NCBI GenBank assembly: GCA_045616485.1
Contig: JAZLGU010000065.1
Span: 1-64,000, forward strand
Direction: 5' to 3'
DNA length: 64,000 nucleotides
From: RGIG3528 sp045616485
GTDB taxonomy: Bacteria > Bacillota > Clostridia > Lachnospirales > Lachnospiraceae
The position numbers were made by a program, and so were the translations under genes. Within the stretch, counting starts at the first letter, position 1; the number at the start of each line of letters is the position of its first letter. The notes beneath the pieces are model-generated. The model did not search any database, was not told the origin of the DNA, and saw only the letters and a program-made list of their open reading frames with translations. This document shows, piece by piece, positions 7,660 to 16,765 of this stretch.

Positions 7660-9537
7660 TTATCTGTCTACCATGCTATAGAGCTTTTCAACACCGCCGG
7701 CCATCTTGCTGGCTGCATCACGGCTCTGCTTTGCTATTTCAGCATTGGCACGTACTACGCCGTTAATCTGGCTCAGGCTGTCTTCAGCTTCTTTTACCAG
7801 ATCCAGGTTGGTAGCTACGATATCACTCATTTCGTTAACAGCCTTACCTGACTTACGAATTCTTTCTACCGCTGCCTCGAAATTCTCAATAGCCTTTCTG
7901 GTCATTTCGCTACCATTGTTAACCGCATGTATCGAATTCTGAATAAGGTCATGAGTCTCCTGTGAAGCCTGAGAGCTGCGACCTGCCAGCTGGCCGATTT
8001 CTGTTGCAACTACGGCAAATCCACGACCTGCTTCACCTGCTCTTGCAGCCTCGATAGAGGCATTTAAAGCCAGCAGATTGGTCTGTGAAGCAATTTCATC
8101 AATCTCTGAAATAATTACCTCAATGGCCTTGGAGGTCTCTGTAATTTCATTCATGGAATCTGTAAGCTTGGCAATCATATTACCGGTATCGACGAGGCCT
8201 TCTACCGCCTGCATAGTCTCATCGGAAATGTTCTTGGTGCCATCCACGCTCTCTGTAATTTTATCAGACAGGCTCTGCATTTTCTCTCTCATATCTGCTA
8301 CAGAAGCTTCCTGATTTGCGCTGCCTTCATTAATAGCTTCAGCTGTATCAAGAGTCGCACGGGCTACACTATCCAGTTCACCACATACCTGCTTTACGTC
8401 TTCGAAAAGCATCTGTGTAGCCTGCATATCTTCCTTCTGCTTAGCCAGAAGCTTAAAGTTATCATCTGTCTGCTTGTTAATATTATCTACCATGGAATTG
8501 ATACAGTCACTAAGCTCTGCATACTCTGTGTGAGAGCGCTCATTAACCTTCACTGAATAATCGCCCATGGCAATTTTTACTACTGAATCATTGATATTGT
8601 TAATACCGGAAACGATTCCCTTACGAACAAGTCTCAAAATAACTACAACCAGTGCTACATCTACCAGTATCATACAAATAGTGATCATTATCATTACTGT
8701 ATTAACTGTTTTTCTGTAGTCATTAAAAGGATAAAGAATACCGATAGTATAGCCCTCGTACTGATCTGAATAAGTCCAGTACTTTTTGCCCTCTATCTTC
8801 ATATTACCCTTTCCACTGATTTTTTCCGGAAAACCTAAGTCAGAAGCCTTCTGGCCTACTTTAGATGCATCCTTATACGCAGCCACCAGACCTGTTTCAT
8901 TTTCAATAGCGTAAATAGTACCGGTGCCTTCAAAGTCGATCGCCCCCAGCACCTTATCTACTGCTGTATTGGCAATGGCTTCCTGCAGTACCTGTGGATT
9001 GAGCTCTATCTGAAGATATCCCTTGGCATCCAGACGCTTAACGCCTATATACTGACACATCTGTCCTGTCGCGCCATTCATCATGGGCTTTTGTACGATT
9101 TCCAGATCAGGATTAACCAGAATATCATTAAATACCTTAGACTGATCTGAGCTGGCCATATCATAGCCCACATATGCTGCATTATCAGAATGTGTAATAA
9201 TACCCTTATCGTTTATAATACAAATACAGCTGGCATCAAGCTTCTTACTGAGACTGGCCAAAAAACCATCCTTGTCCAGGAGTGCCGGATTGGCAGCAAT
9301 AATTTCTGCTACTGCTCTGGCCTTGGCCAGATTGTTATCTCCTACATTTTTTGTAAGCACTTCTGTGTTGGCATCATTCTGGATCATTGTGTTTTTAACC
9401 TGCTCCAGCTTACTTAATGCACTGTTTTTTGTAGCAATGCTCTGATTGACAGTGGTTACACCAATTATCGTAATAACAACAATAACCGCTGATATAATCA
9501 TGCTGACAACCAACCGCTTCAATATAGTTTTTTCCAT
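7660..9537 (-). CDS. Methyl-accepting chemotaxis protein
   Basis: A 625-residue membrane chemoreceptor that signals through CheA/CheW to the flagellar motor. Order: N-terminal membrane anchor (about 8-30); extracellular sensor region of roughly 240 residues with Cache-like features (DASCICIINDKGIITHSDN, VKRLDAKGYLQIELNP, YWTYSDQYEGYTIGILYPF); second membrane segment near 280-302; HAMP-like linker (GINNINDSVVKIAMGDYSV); then the cytoplasmic signalling domain with the near-invariant hairpin tip EIASQTNLLALNASIEAARA around residue 490. RBS AAGGAAGGG lies before the ATG. It is monocistronic with its own promoter and terminator. The ligand cannot be read from the sequence. Confidence 0.95.
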   Translation of the reverse strand: MEKTILKRLVVSMIISAVIVVITIIGVTTVNQSIATKNSALSKLEQVKNTMIQNDANTEVLTKNVGDNNLAKARAVAEIIAANPALLDKDGFLASLSKKLDASCICIINDKGIITHSDNAAYVGYDMASSDQSKVFNDILVNPDLEIVQKPMMNGATGQMCQYIGVKRLDAKGYLQIELNPQVLQEAIANTAVDKVLGAIDFEGTGTIYAIENETGLVAAYKDASKVGQKASDLGFPEKISGKGNMKIEGKKYWTYSDQYEGYTIGILYPFNDYRKTVNTVMIMITICMILVDVALVVVILRLVRKGIVSGINNINDSVVKIAMGDYSVKVNERSHTEYAELSDCINSMVDNINKQTDDNFKLLAKQKEDMQATQMLFEDVKQVCGELDSVARATLDTAEAINEGSANQEASVADMREKMQSLSDKITESVDGTKNISDETMQAVEGLVDTGNMIAKLTDSMNEITETSKAIEVIISEIDEIASQTNLLALNASIEAARAGEAGRGFAVVATEIGQLAGRSSQASQETHDLIQNSIHAVNNGSEMTRKAIENFEAAVERIRKSGKAVNEMSDIVATNLDLVKEAEDSLSQINGVVRANAEIAKQSRDAASKMAGGVEKLYSMVDR

Positions 9538-9594
9538 AAGTATCCCTTCCTTGGTCCGTAATGATGTCCCAATTAAATTTTCAGCATCTATTTT

Positions 9595-9623
9595 ATTATA
9601 GTAGGCGACAGTATTTATTACAA
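9595..9623 (-). promoter_or_regulatory. Promoter of the chemoreceptor gene at 7660
   Basis: Minus strand: -35 TTGTAA (9623-9618), 17-base spacer, -10 TATAAT (9600-9595). It leaves a leader of about 55 bases before the ATG at 9537. It has a housekeeping-type form rather than a flagellar sigma-28 form (TAAA...GCCGATAA). Confidence 0.7.
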
Positions 9624-9693
9624 CTCTTCCACAGTCTCCAACCCTAAAAAGACTGTAATCCCACTATTAATTATTCATAAAATCCCCAATCTA

Positions 9694-9722
9694 TTGTATT
9701 TTTTCGGCTAAATATGTATCAT
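9694..9722 (+). promoter_or_regulatory. Promoter of the WYL regulator
   Basis: Plus strand: -35 TTGTAT (9694-9699), 17-base spacer, -10 TATCAT (9717-9722). It is divergent from the chemoreceptor promoter. Its position rules out the in-frame TTG at 9722 as a start codon. Confidence 0.6.
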
Positions 9723-9754
9723 TGAAGAGGAAAAATCCCAGCGGAGGTCTACCT

Positions 9755-10822
9755 ATGCCAGCAAGCTCAAAAAAAATGATAATCATACATATATTGCAAA
9801 TCCTTAAAAAATATACTGATGAAAATCACACTCTCACTCAAAAAGAAATACAGTCTTACCTGGAAAAAGACTATGACATGATTGTAGACAGAAAAGCTGT
9901 TAAAAGAAATATAAGCGACCTGATTGCTGCAGGCTTTCCCATCGATTATAAAGAAATTCCAAGAGTAGCCAATGGCATCCATCCTGCCGACCCTTTAGAC
10001 GAGGACAGCGTCCAGCTTACCAATCTCAGTTATCAGCATGAATTTGCTGATTCAGAGCTTAGGCTGCTTATCGACGGTATCCTTTTTTCAAAGCATATCC
10101 ATGTAAGTCAGAAAAAGGCACTGATTGAACGCCTGGAGGGGCTGTCCAGTAAATATTTTAAAACCAGCGCCAAAAACATCCTGCTTGCTTCGCATCAGGA
10201 GTCCGGAATACAGGAGCTGTTCCTGAATATGGAAACCATAGAGGAGGCCATACGATCCAATCACCAGATAGATTTTAATTATTTGGAGTATAAGTCAGAC
10301 AAAAAGCTGCATAAAAGAATCACCAAAAACAACAAAGTCAGACGTTTTTCCGTGAATCCCTATCAGATAGCTGCAGTTTCCGGTCGCTACTACCTTATCT
10401 GCAACAATCCATGGTTTGGCGACAATATCACCAATTTCCGCATCGACAGAATGACCAATATACGCATCCTTGAAGAGACCATTATCCGCCCCGCCACTGA
10501 TCTTGAAGGCTATAAAAATGGCTTTTCACTGCCCAAGCATATAAATGAACATTTGTTTATGTACTCGGATAAAGCGGATCTCACCTCATTTCGCTGTAAA
10601 AAAACTCTTTTATCGGAGCTGTTTGACTGGTTCGATCCCTCGGATATGCGCTTTTCCGATGAAACTGAGGATGAAATTACTGTCACTGTTCACGGCGGCT
10701 TCGAATCCATGCGCCTGTGGGCTACAGAATTCGCAAAGGAGGTCACTATCCTTCATCCCAAAAAATTAAGGGCCCAGGTAAAAGAAGATCTCTCAAATGC
10801 TCTGGCCAACTATAATGATTAA
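9755..10822 (+). CDS. WYL-domain transcriptional regulator
   Basis: A 355-residue cytoplasmic DNA-binding protein. The first 65 residues form a winged helix (HTH_11-like), with the second helix around DYDMIVDRKAVKRNISDLI. Residues about 145-230 form the WYL domain, in which VNPYQIAAVSGRYYLIC carries YYL in place of the name-giving Trp-Tyr-Leu; a WCX-like extension follows to the C-terminus. Such proteins sense small ligands or nucleic acids and act as repressors or activators. Start ATG 9755 is preceded by GGAGG at ideal spacing. It lies between two chemoreceptor genes, so control of chemotaxis genes is possible but only an inference. Confidence 0.9.
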   Translation: MPASSKKMIIIHILQILKKYTDENHTLTQKEIQSYLEKDYDMIVDRKAVKRNISDLIAAGFPIDYKEIPRVANGIHPADPLDEDSVQLTNLSYQHEFADSELRLLIDGILFSKHIHVSQKKALIERLEGLSSKYFKTSAKNILLASHQESGIQELFLNMETIEEAIRSNHQIDFNYLEYKSDKKLHKRITKNNKVRRFSVNPYQIAAVSGRYYLICNNPWFGDNITNFRIDRMTNIRILEETIIRPATDLEGYKNGFSLPKHINEHLFMYSDKADLTSFRCKKTLLSELFDWFDPSDMRFSDETEDEITVTVHGGFESMRLWATEFAKEVTILHPKKLRAQVKEDLSNALANYND

Positions 10823-10850
10823 TAGTGTACCGGCGCCCCTATAGCGCAAA

Positions 10851-10891
10851 CACAAAAAAGCAGGCCTGCAAAAAGGCCTGCCTTTTTTGTG
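10851..10891. terminator. Bidirectional terminator between convergent genes
   Basis: CACAAAAAAGCAGGCC, an eight-base loop, then GGCCTGCCTTTTTTGTG. A/T tracts on both flanks let it serve the WYL gene on the plus strand and the second chemoreceptor on the minus strand. Confidence 0.9.
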
Positions 10892-10901
10892 TTGCTGTTT
10901 T

Positions 10902-12578
10902 TTAAAGCTTAAAGAATTCAATAACATCTCCTAATTCATTTGCATTACGATGAACACCCTCAAAGTTTTCCTTAAGTCGATCCATCTCCTCTGTAATAGC
11001 TGTAATAGCTGCTGTTGTCTCCTCTGCTGTGGCAGCATTTGTTTCGGAAACTGAAGACAGCTCAACAATCTTGTCACAGATATCCTTTTTAACCACATCC
11101 AATGCCTGAATACTGGATTCTACAACATCTGCACCTGTGGACATTTTCTGAACAGCTTCCATAACCTCTGTAAACATATCACCTGTAGCTGCCAGCTTCT
11201 GATCCTGTATATCTGCATTCTCTTTTAAGGATGCAGACAGATCGCTGGTAGCATTAATCTTTGTAATAAGCTCTCCGATGATGCTGGTGACTTTTTCAGT
11301 AGCCGCAGCAGAATCCTGCGCCAGCTTGCCGATTTCCTGGGCAACCACTGCAAAGCCTCTGCCTGACTCGCCTGCACGGGCAGCCTCAATAGATGCATTA
11401 AGAGAAAGCAGATTGGTCTGTTCAGTTATTTCATTAATGGCTGTGATTATCTGATTAATCTGGTTTACAGCCTCAATATTATCCTTTGACTGAGAAACAA
11501 TATTCTCAATATTAGCCTGTGTACGAGCATTAATGGTAAGAAGCTCTTTAAGAGCCTTTCTGGCATCTTCAGAAATACCATATGATCCCAAAGTAGCCTG
11601 TGTAAGGTCTGTAGCTGTACCATGAATAACATCAATATTTGATGCCAGCTCCTCGATATTGGCCATGATATCTTGTATGTTGCCCGCCTGAGACTGAGCT
11701 CCGTTTGCCACCTCTGTCGTAGATGTAGCAATTACCTGTGCATAATCAGCTGTAGCTGAGACTGCGTCGCTCATATTATTGGCACTCTCATTAAGCTCTT
11801 TGGATGTGAACTGCATTTTATCAATAACATCCATAAGCCTGTCTGAAGTACGTCTGCAGCTTTGCTGAATTATTACTATTTCATCCTTTGACGGTTCTTT
11901 ACTTATATCGATTTGTCCTGCAGCTACATATCCATCGCCAAATTTATTAAGAACATCTGACACCTTAGTAATTCTCTTTGCAATTCCGCTTGCCAGGAAA
12001 TAAGTTATTACCGTAAATACCACCAGCATAGCAACACATATGATGGTAATTCTGATGGCACCCTGTTGCTTCTGCTTAGCAATTTTCGCCTGATTAATAT
12101 TATTAATCAGACCGCCTATTACTTTTCCATCCTGAATAATAGGAATACCCGCCTCAGTAAACACTGCAGAATTGGCAACTGCTTTGTCAGTTACAACATA
12201 GGACTCACCCTTTTCAAAATATGAGGCCGCTGAAGGATCCAGGTCCTGTCCTATTACTGCCTGTGTGGAACTCATTGCAATAATACCATGCATGGTAATT
12301 GTCATTCCCACATCTGAACCTGCCTTTATAGAATCGAGAAATTCTTTGGTAATGACAAAATCACCTTTTTTCAGAATGGCTGTGTCAAAATCATAGTTCC
12401 ATTCGCCCTCTATAGAGTCCAAAAAAGCCATACGTTCTTTGGCAATAGAAGTGGCTGTAGCCTTGTAGTTTGTTCCCAAAAATTCGTTGAGTGTCATTGC
12501 CGAAAGAATAGAGCAGGCAATTGCAATCATCATTGTTGGAAAAAGTGACATAAGTAGCAGACGAAATTTGAATTTCAT
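10902..12578 (-). CDS. Methyl-accepting chemotaxis protein
   Basis: A 558-residue chemoreceptor. Membrane segment at about 7-30, a short extracellular sensor of about 140 residues (single-Cache-like; MTITMHGIIAMSSTQAVIGQDL), second membrane segment near 172-195, HAMP-like region, and a signalling domain with hairpin tip EITEQTNLLSLNASIEAARA near residue 390. It ends in an EFFKL tail with no NWETF-type CheR pentapeptide. The second receptor's sensor differs from that of the receptor at 7660, so the ligands probably differ. The strong RBS GAGGGAG precedes ATG 12578. It ends at the shared bidirectional terminator. Confidence 0.95.
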   Translation of the reverse strand: MKFKFRLLLMSLFPTMMIAIACSILSAMTLNEFLGTNYKATATSIAKERMAFLDSIEGEWNYDFDTAILKKGDFVITKEFLDSIKAGSDVGMTITMHGIIAMSSTQAVIGQDLDPSAASYFEKGESYVVTDKAVANSAVFTEAGIPIIQDGKVIGGLINNINQAKIAKQKQQGAIRITIICVAMLVVFTVITYFLASGIAKRITKVSDVLNKFGDGYVAAGQIDISKEPSKDEIVIIQQSCRRTSDRLMDVIDKMQFTSKELNESANNMSDAVSATADYAQVIATSTTEVANGAQSQAGNIQDIMANIEELASNIDVIHGTATDLTQATLGSYGISEDARKALKELLTINARTQANIENIVSQSKDNIEAVNQINQIITAINEITEQTNLLSLNASIEAARAGESGRGFAVVAQEIGKLAQDSAAATEKVTSIIGELITKINATSDLSASLKENADIQDQKLAATGDMFTEVMEAVQKMSTGADVVESSIQALDVVKKDICDKIVELSSVSETNAATAEETTAAITAITEEMDRLKENFEGVHRNANELGDVIEFFKL

Positions 12579-12682
12579 GGCAACTCCCTCTTAATTAATA
12601 ATTATTTATAACAACATTTTATAATCAAGCGCTTAATATTACCATTATGTTTTTATAAACAATTATAAATAGAGTGGGAAAT

Positions 12683-14986
12683 TTATCCTTTAATGTTTTC
12701 TATTACGGTCTTTTTCGTAAGCAACGCAACCGCTACGATAGACACAACCAGACCATATACAAATATCCATCCAACAACGGAAATAATCACTCGAGGACTA
12801 GGTGCAAATATGTCTATCGGTCTTAGCCACATTTCAGCAACATATCTTTTATTAATAGAAATGACTCCTATGTGTAACATAACGAGTGATATCAGCTCTG
12901 ATATGATGGTTATTCCAACCCCTTCTGTCATAAACACACATCGAATATCTGGCAATGTCACTCCCATCGCTCTCAGTACTCCAATAGAATATGCATTATC
13001 TTTTATACCATACCCAATCAAAGTTATAAATAAAAAAGAATTCAAAACAGCCAACAATATTGTTACTGTTGTGATGGACTGTAATAGATTTTCTCGCTCA
13101 TACTTCGTTTGATATATATTTTCTAATGTAGGATGATCTATTTCATAACCATACAAAGCCAAATTTCCAACTATTTTTTTATGTTCTTTATTACAATTTA
13201 TTCCGATTTTGTCAAAGAAAAACAACTTCATATACTCAGAAGACATTTTGTAAAAAATATCTTCTGAAACATAGTAATCCACATCCTTTTCCTCGATAAC
13301 ATCCGTAATCTTAACACTGCCACCAAATATAGAATATAAATCAATTATTCCATTGAATTTTCCATTGTACCTATCAGCATTTAAATTTCTGATTTCAATA
13401 TCTGTTCCCTTTATTCCAGAAAGCTTATACTGACCATTTACCAGCTGGGATATGAATGCTGTGGTAATAATCACCTCATTGTCTTTCAAACTGCAGTTAA
13501 TTTCTACATTCTGATTGTTATTTACATGAACTGCCAATGTATCACCGATATAACATCCGCCTTTTATATACAATCTTTTATTTGTCTCGATTTTTCTCGA
13601 CAAAAAATCCTCACCAATCCAGATAACAGCATACTCAGTAGACATTAAATATTCTCTTTCATCCGAATACAAGGATCCAAGCCACCTTTTTTTACTGCCA
13701 TAATCAGTACTAATTACTTTATTGACAATCACCTCCATGTTGCCAATATATAGCCTGTCTCCCGTATTCTTCCCTCCCAACTTTTCTGCTACAAAATCAG
13801 TTATATCAACTAGCACATCTTCCCCATGGTAATCCGATTCATGCCCATCAGCTTTATAGTGTAGGGCTGCCGTTATCATTTCAGGTTTAGTTATTTCATC
13901 CTTGTGATTAATATCTCCTATTCCGTTTGATGCAGATACACTAACATTCTCCTTTATCAGGAAAACATTTTCTGCTCCAAACTTTCTTATACACGTGTCA
14001 AGCAAATGTGTATTTATATATTTCCCGTCGTCTTCATACAAATATCCACATCTTCCACCCTCATTTTCGCGCGGTACCAGAACCCCATCTCCTAACTTCT
14101 GAGCTCCATTACCTACGATGTAAGTTGTATCATATCTCATAATGCTTCCGCACAAAATAAATAAAAAATTAGATAAGGCGAAAATCACGCAGGTCAATAC
14201 CCCTCTTACTAATCTGTTTCCTAAGAGACACTTGACTAACTTTGCTTTGCATAATAGGCTCATATATCTTGATGAATATTTGTTTTTCTCAATATTAACC
14301 GTTGTCCTTACTTCATTTGGTGTATATTTATCCGAAACGATTTTCCCATCACTCAATTCAATAATTCTATCTGCATATTCTTCAGCCATTTTCTGATCGT
14401 GTGTCACAACAACCACCAATGTATCTTTAGAAATAGCTTTTAATAATTCAAATATCTGTTTGCTATTTTCGCTGTCAAGATTACCAGTGGGCTCATCTGC
14501 TAACAGCAACTTGGGATTTTTAACAATCGCTCGCGCAACTGCAGCTCTCTGCTTTTGTCCTCCGGACAGATTCTCAATTTTTTTATTAAATTGTTCACAA
14601 ATGCCTACTTTTCTCAATGCCTCCATAGCGCAACTATTGCGATTTTTTTCATCAGTAATAGCCAACGCTAGCTCAACATTTTCAAGCACAGTAAGCTTAG
14701 GGAGCATACTGTAGTTCTGAAAAACCACCCCCAAATCAATATTGCGTACCTCTTCCCACTTTTTACGTGAAAAAAGCGTGGTGTCCTCGCCGTTAAACCA
14801 ATAGTCACCATCAGACGGTTTTTCTAAGCCTGACAGTAAATTCAGGAGAGTGGTCTTTCCGCACCCGCTCTCCCCTACTATACAAACCAATCCGACGTGA
14901 TCTAAGTGTAATGACTCTATCTCTATTGCATGTACTACTTGATTACCTTCAAAATAGTCCTTTCGTACGTTACTTATTTTTATCAT
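12683..14986 (-). CDS. MacB-like ABC transporter, ATPase fused to FtsX-type permease
   Basis: A 767-residue membrane protein. Residues 1-225 are an ABC ATPase of the LolD/MacB class: Walker A GESGCGKTTLL, signature LSGGQKQRAAVARAI, Walker B LLLADEPTGNLDS. A membrane segment near 265 is followed by about 330 extracytoplasmic residues, then three membrane segments at the C-terminus that form the FtsX domain (last 130 residues). MacB proteins do not translocate across the membrane in the classical way; they drive work outside it (toxin or lipoprotein export, antimicrobial resistance). I chose ATG 14986, eight bases after the preceding stop. It is the last gene of an AT-rich three-gene unit and probably acts on the secreted product of the first. 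Confidence 0.85.
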   Translation of the reverse strand: MIKISNVRKDYFEGNQVVHAIEIESLHLDHVGLVCIVGESGCGKTTLLNLLSGLEKPSDGDYWFNGEDTTLFSRKKWEEVRNIDLGVVFQNYSMLPKLTVLENVELALAITDEKNRNSCAMEALRKVGICEQFNKKIENLSGGQKQRAAVARAIVKNPKLLLADEPTGNLDSENSKQIFELLKAISKDTLVVVVTHDQKMAEEYADRIIELSDGKIVSDKYTPNEVRTTVNIEKNKYSSRYMSLLCKAKLVKCLLGNRLVRGVLTCVIFALSNFLFILCGSIMRYDTTYIVGNGAQKLGDGVLVPRENEGGRCGYLYEDDGKYINTHLLDTCIRKFGAENVFLIKENVSVSASNGIGDINHKDEITKPEMITAALHYKADGHESDYHGEDVLVDITDFVAEKLGGKNTGDRLYIGNMEVIVNKVISTDYGSKKRWLGSLYSDEREYLMSTEYAVIWIGEDFLSRKIETNKRLYIKGGCYIGDTLAVHVNNNQNVEINCSLKDNEVIITTAFISQLVNGQYKLSGIKGTDIEIRNLNADRYNGKFNGIIDLYSIFGGSVKITDVIEEKDVDYYVSEDIFYKMSSEYMKLFFFDKIGINCNKEHKKIVGNLALYGYEIDHPTLENIYQTKYERENLLQSITTVTILLAVLNSFLFITLIGYGIKDNAYSIGVLRAMGVTLPDIRCVFMTEGVGITIISELISLVMLHIGVISINKRYVAEMWLRPIDIFAPSPRVIISVVGWIFVYGLVVSIVAVALLTKKTVIENIKG

Positions 14987-14993
14987 TTTTTCT

Positions 14994-15641
14994 TTATCTC
15001 CCATGCCATTTGGTCTCTTCCCCAGCCCCAAAAGCATTGTTTACGTTATAAACCAGACAATCGTACATTTCACTCACTATGAATTCAGGACTCATGTTAA
15101 CAATATATTCATCAACCAAATGAACTGCATACAAATTGCCATATTGATTCTGTTGAACATATTTTCCAACCCTATTGCTTCCTATGTACTGAAAACTAAA
15201 CTCATTTTCATCAAAACGAACCGAAAAACCTAATCTGACAAACGTATCGAATGCAGCATTTCCCATATAATACATGTCATAACCGTTTTTCTCACATATT
15301 TCTTTAACAATCAGCCATTCTTCATCCGAAATCTTCAATTTTCCACTACAGTCATTAATTATAAGTGCATGATACGCTGCATCACTTATTTTTGATAACT
15401 CCTCCAATGAAATATTAGAAATCCAACGGGTTTTTAAGAACTTGGTAAATTCAAAATCATCTCCATATAGCATTATATCACAGCCTATCCCTTCCTCGAG
15501 GTATTCTGTTCTGCTGTCGCTATAATTATTTAAATAATGATTGTGTTGCTTAATATAGTATATTTTTATACCAATAACCGCCATGATTATGCTAAGTCCA
15601 AACACAACAAACTTCAGGCTTTTACGTATTATATTTTTCAA
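14994..15641 (-). CDS. Membrane-anchored extracytoplasmic protein, function unknown
   Basis: A 215-residue protein with one N-terminal membrane segment (about 14-32: FVVFGLSIIMAVIGIKIYYI) and a soluble outer domain of about 180 residues that I do not recognise. I start it at TTG 15641 because GGGAG lies at the right distance and the preceding gene ends at 15655; an ATG-started reading to 15740 would run 85 bases into the upstream gene. Low GC and frequent AAT/ATA codons fit its two operon partners and differ from the surrounding genes. It could be an immunity, adaptor or sensor protein for the ABC protein downstream, but nothing in the sequence proves this. Confidence 0.65.
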   Translation of the reverse strand: MKNIIRKSLKFVVFGLSIIMAVIGIKIYYIKQHNHYLNNYSDSRTEYLEEGIGCDIMLYGDDFEFTKFLKTRWISNISLEELSKISDAAYHALIINDCSGKLKISDEEWLIVKEICEKNGYDMYYMGNAAFDTFVRLGFSVRFDENEFSFQYIGSNRVGKYVQQNQYGNLYAVHLVDEYIVNMSPEFIVSEMYDCLVYNVNNAFGAGEETKWHGR

Positions 15642-15654
15642 AACATGTTTCTCC

Positions 15655-16644
15655 CTAGTATGCCAAATGTGTATATTCATCATACTGATGAATTTCAAAT
15701 TTTTGATCATTCCATCCGATTTCAAAGTCGGTTTTATCATGTAATACAGGAATACACATATTATTTGCTTTTGTGTCCATTATGCCAAAAGTGCCCTTGA
15801 CATAAACATTCATATCCACTTTAAAACATCGATTATTAGGAGTGTTCCACGAGAGTATTCCTCTTTCGACTATATTCTCTCTAAAGCACTTATTCAAATC
15901 TTTATTAACATTTTGCGGATTCTGTACATAGTCCGGATTATAGTCAAATTGCCAATAAGCAACATCCCCCGCATCCCTATTAGTAACAATAGTAACCGGT
16001 CCCTGTGAAAACGATCTTGTGCATGAAATTGACGATGAAAAAGATCCTTTTCCAGTAAATGAAAGCCCTTTATCGGACCATCCAATATCCAACCCACCAC
16101 CAAGTTGTGATGAACAAGAATACGTATACACCGTTGTTTTTTCTGAGGTGTCCTTCGGAAATATTTCCACATTCCTCATAACATTGTAATCAAGCCCGCC
16201 AATCTCAACGATTAGCTCCTCTACATACCCAAAAAATCTTCCATTATAAAACTCCGTACCATCTGTATTTCGGACAATACATGGTAAAGTTTCTGTTTTA
16301 TACATTACACGTTGATATATTTTCCCATCAATAGCAGCGTACGATGTTGCATATCCAACATGCATTTCTACCATTCCAATTTTCTTTTTGTCTTCCCACT
16401 TTATTCTTTTGTTAATTGACTGTACAATTGTAGATTTATCGCACCTAAGGTTAAAATAACGTCGTTCAGTCCAATTTATGTCGTATAACTTTTCATCAAC
16501 ATCAAATCCATAATCCGCAGATTCTCCAGCTTGAGTTTTTTCTCTACTAGTCTCTGCAAATGCATGGTTCAGTTTCTCAAAGCACAAAAAACTATAAATC
16601 ATACTAACAATAATAGTGCACAAAAATAATATCTTTTTTCTCAT
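15655..16644 (-). CDS. Secreted protein of unknown function, possibly toxin-like
   Basis: A 329-residue exported protein: signal peptide with a charged start (MRKKILFLC), hydrophobic core and an AFA-type cleavage site near residue 30. The mature part is rich in beta-prone segments. Around residues 185-215, LGGGLDIGWSDKGLSFTGKG and the following stretch alternate small/polar and hydrophobic residues, as in membrane-inserting stems of beta-pore-forming toxins, and a Trp/Tyr-rich block follows. That likeness is only visual. There are several cysteines, which could form disulfides outside the cell. It is first in the operon with the membrane protein and MacB-like transporter, with a strong promoter and GGGGAG RBS. 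It might be an effector, bacteriocin-like protein or surface factor. Confidence 0.6.
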   Translation of the reverse strand: MRKKILFLCTIIVSMIYSFLCFEKLNHAFAETSREKTQAGESADYGFDVDEKLYDINWTERRYFNLRCDKSTIVQSINKRIKWEDKKKIGMVEMHVGYATSYAAIDGKIYQRVMYKTETLPCIVRNTDGTEFYNGRFFGYVEELIVEIGGLDYNVMRNVEIFPKDTSEKTTVYTYSCSSQLGGGLDIGWSDKGLSFTGKGSFSSSISCTRSFSQGPVTIVTNRDAGDVAYWQFDYNPDYVQNPQNVNKDLNKCFRENIVERGILSWNTPNNRCFKVDMNVYVKGTFGIMDTKANNMCIPVLHDKTDFEIGWNDQKFEIHQYDEYTHLAY

Positions 16645-16706
16645 AAGACTCCCCTTCCTTTACAAAAAAGATAGATTAATAATATTATTAAAATAACAAC
16701 CTTTTG

Positions 16707-16735
16707 ATTGTACTATTTCTTTTACTAACAGTCAA
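16707..16735 (-). promoter_or_regulatory. Promoter of the secreted protein/ABC module
   Basis: Minus strand: -35 TTGACT (16735-16730), 17-base spacer, -10 TACAAT (16712-16707), about 62 bases before the ATG at 16644. It drives the three genes down to 12683. Confidence 0.75.
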
Positions 16736-16765
16736 TCAAAAACTTACTTTGCAATGGTCATTTTA

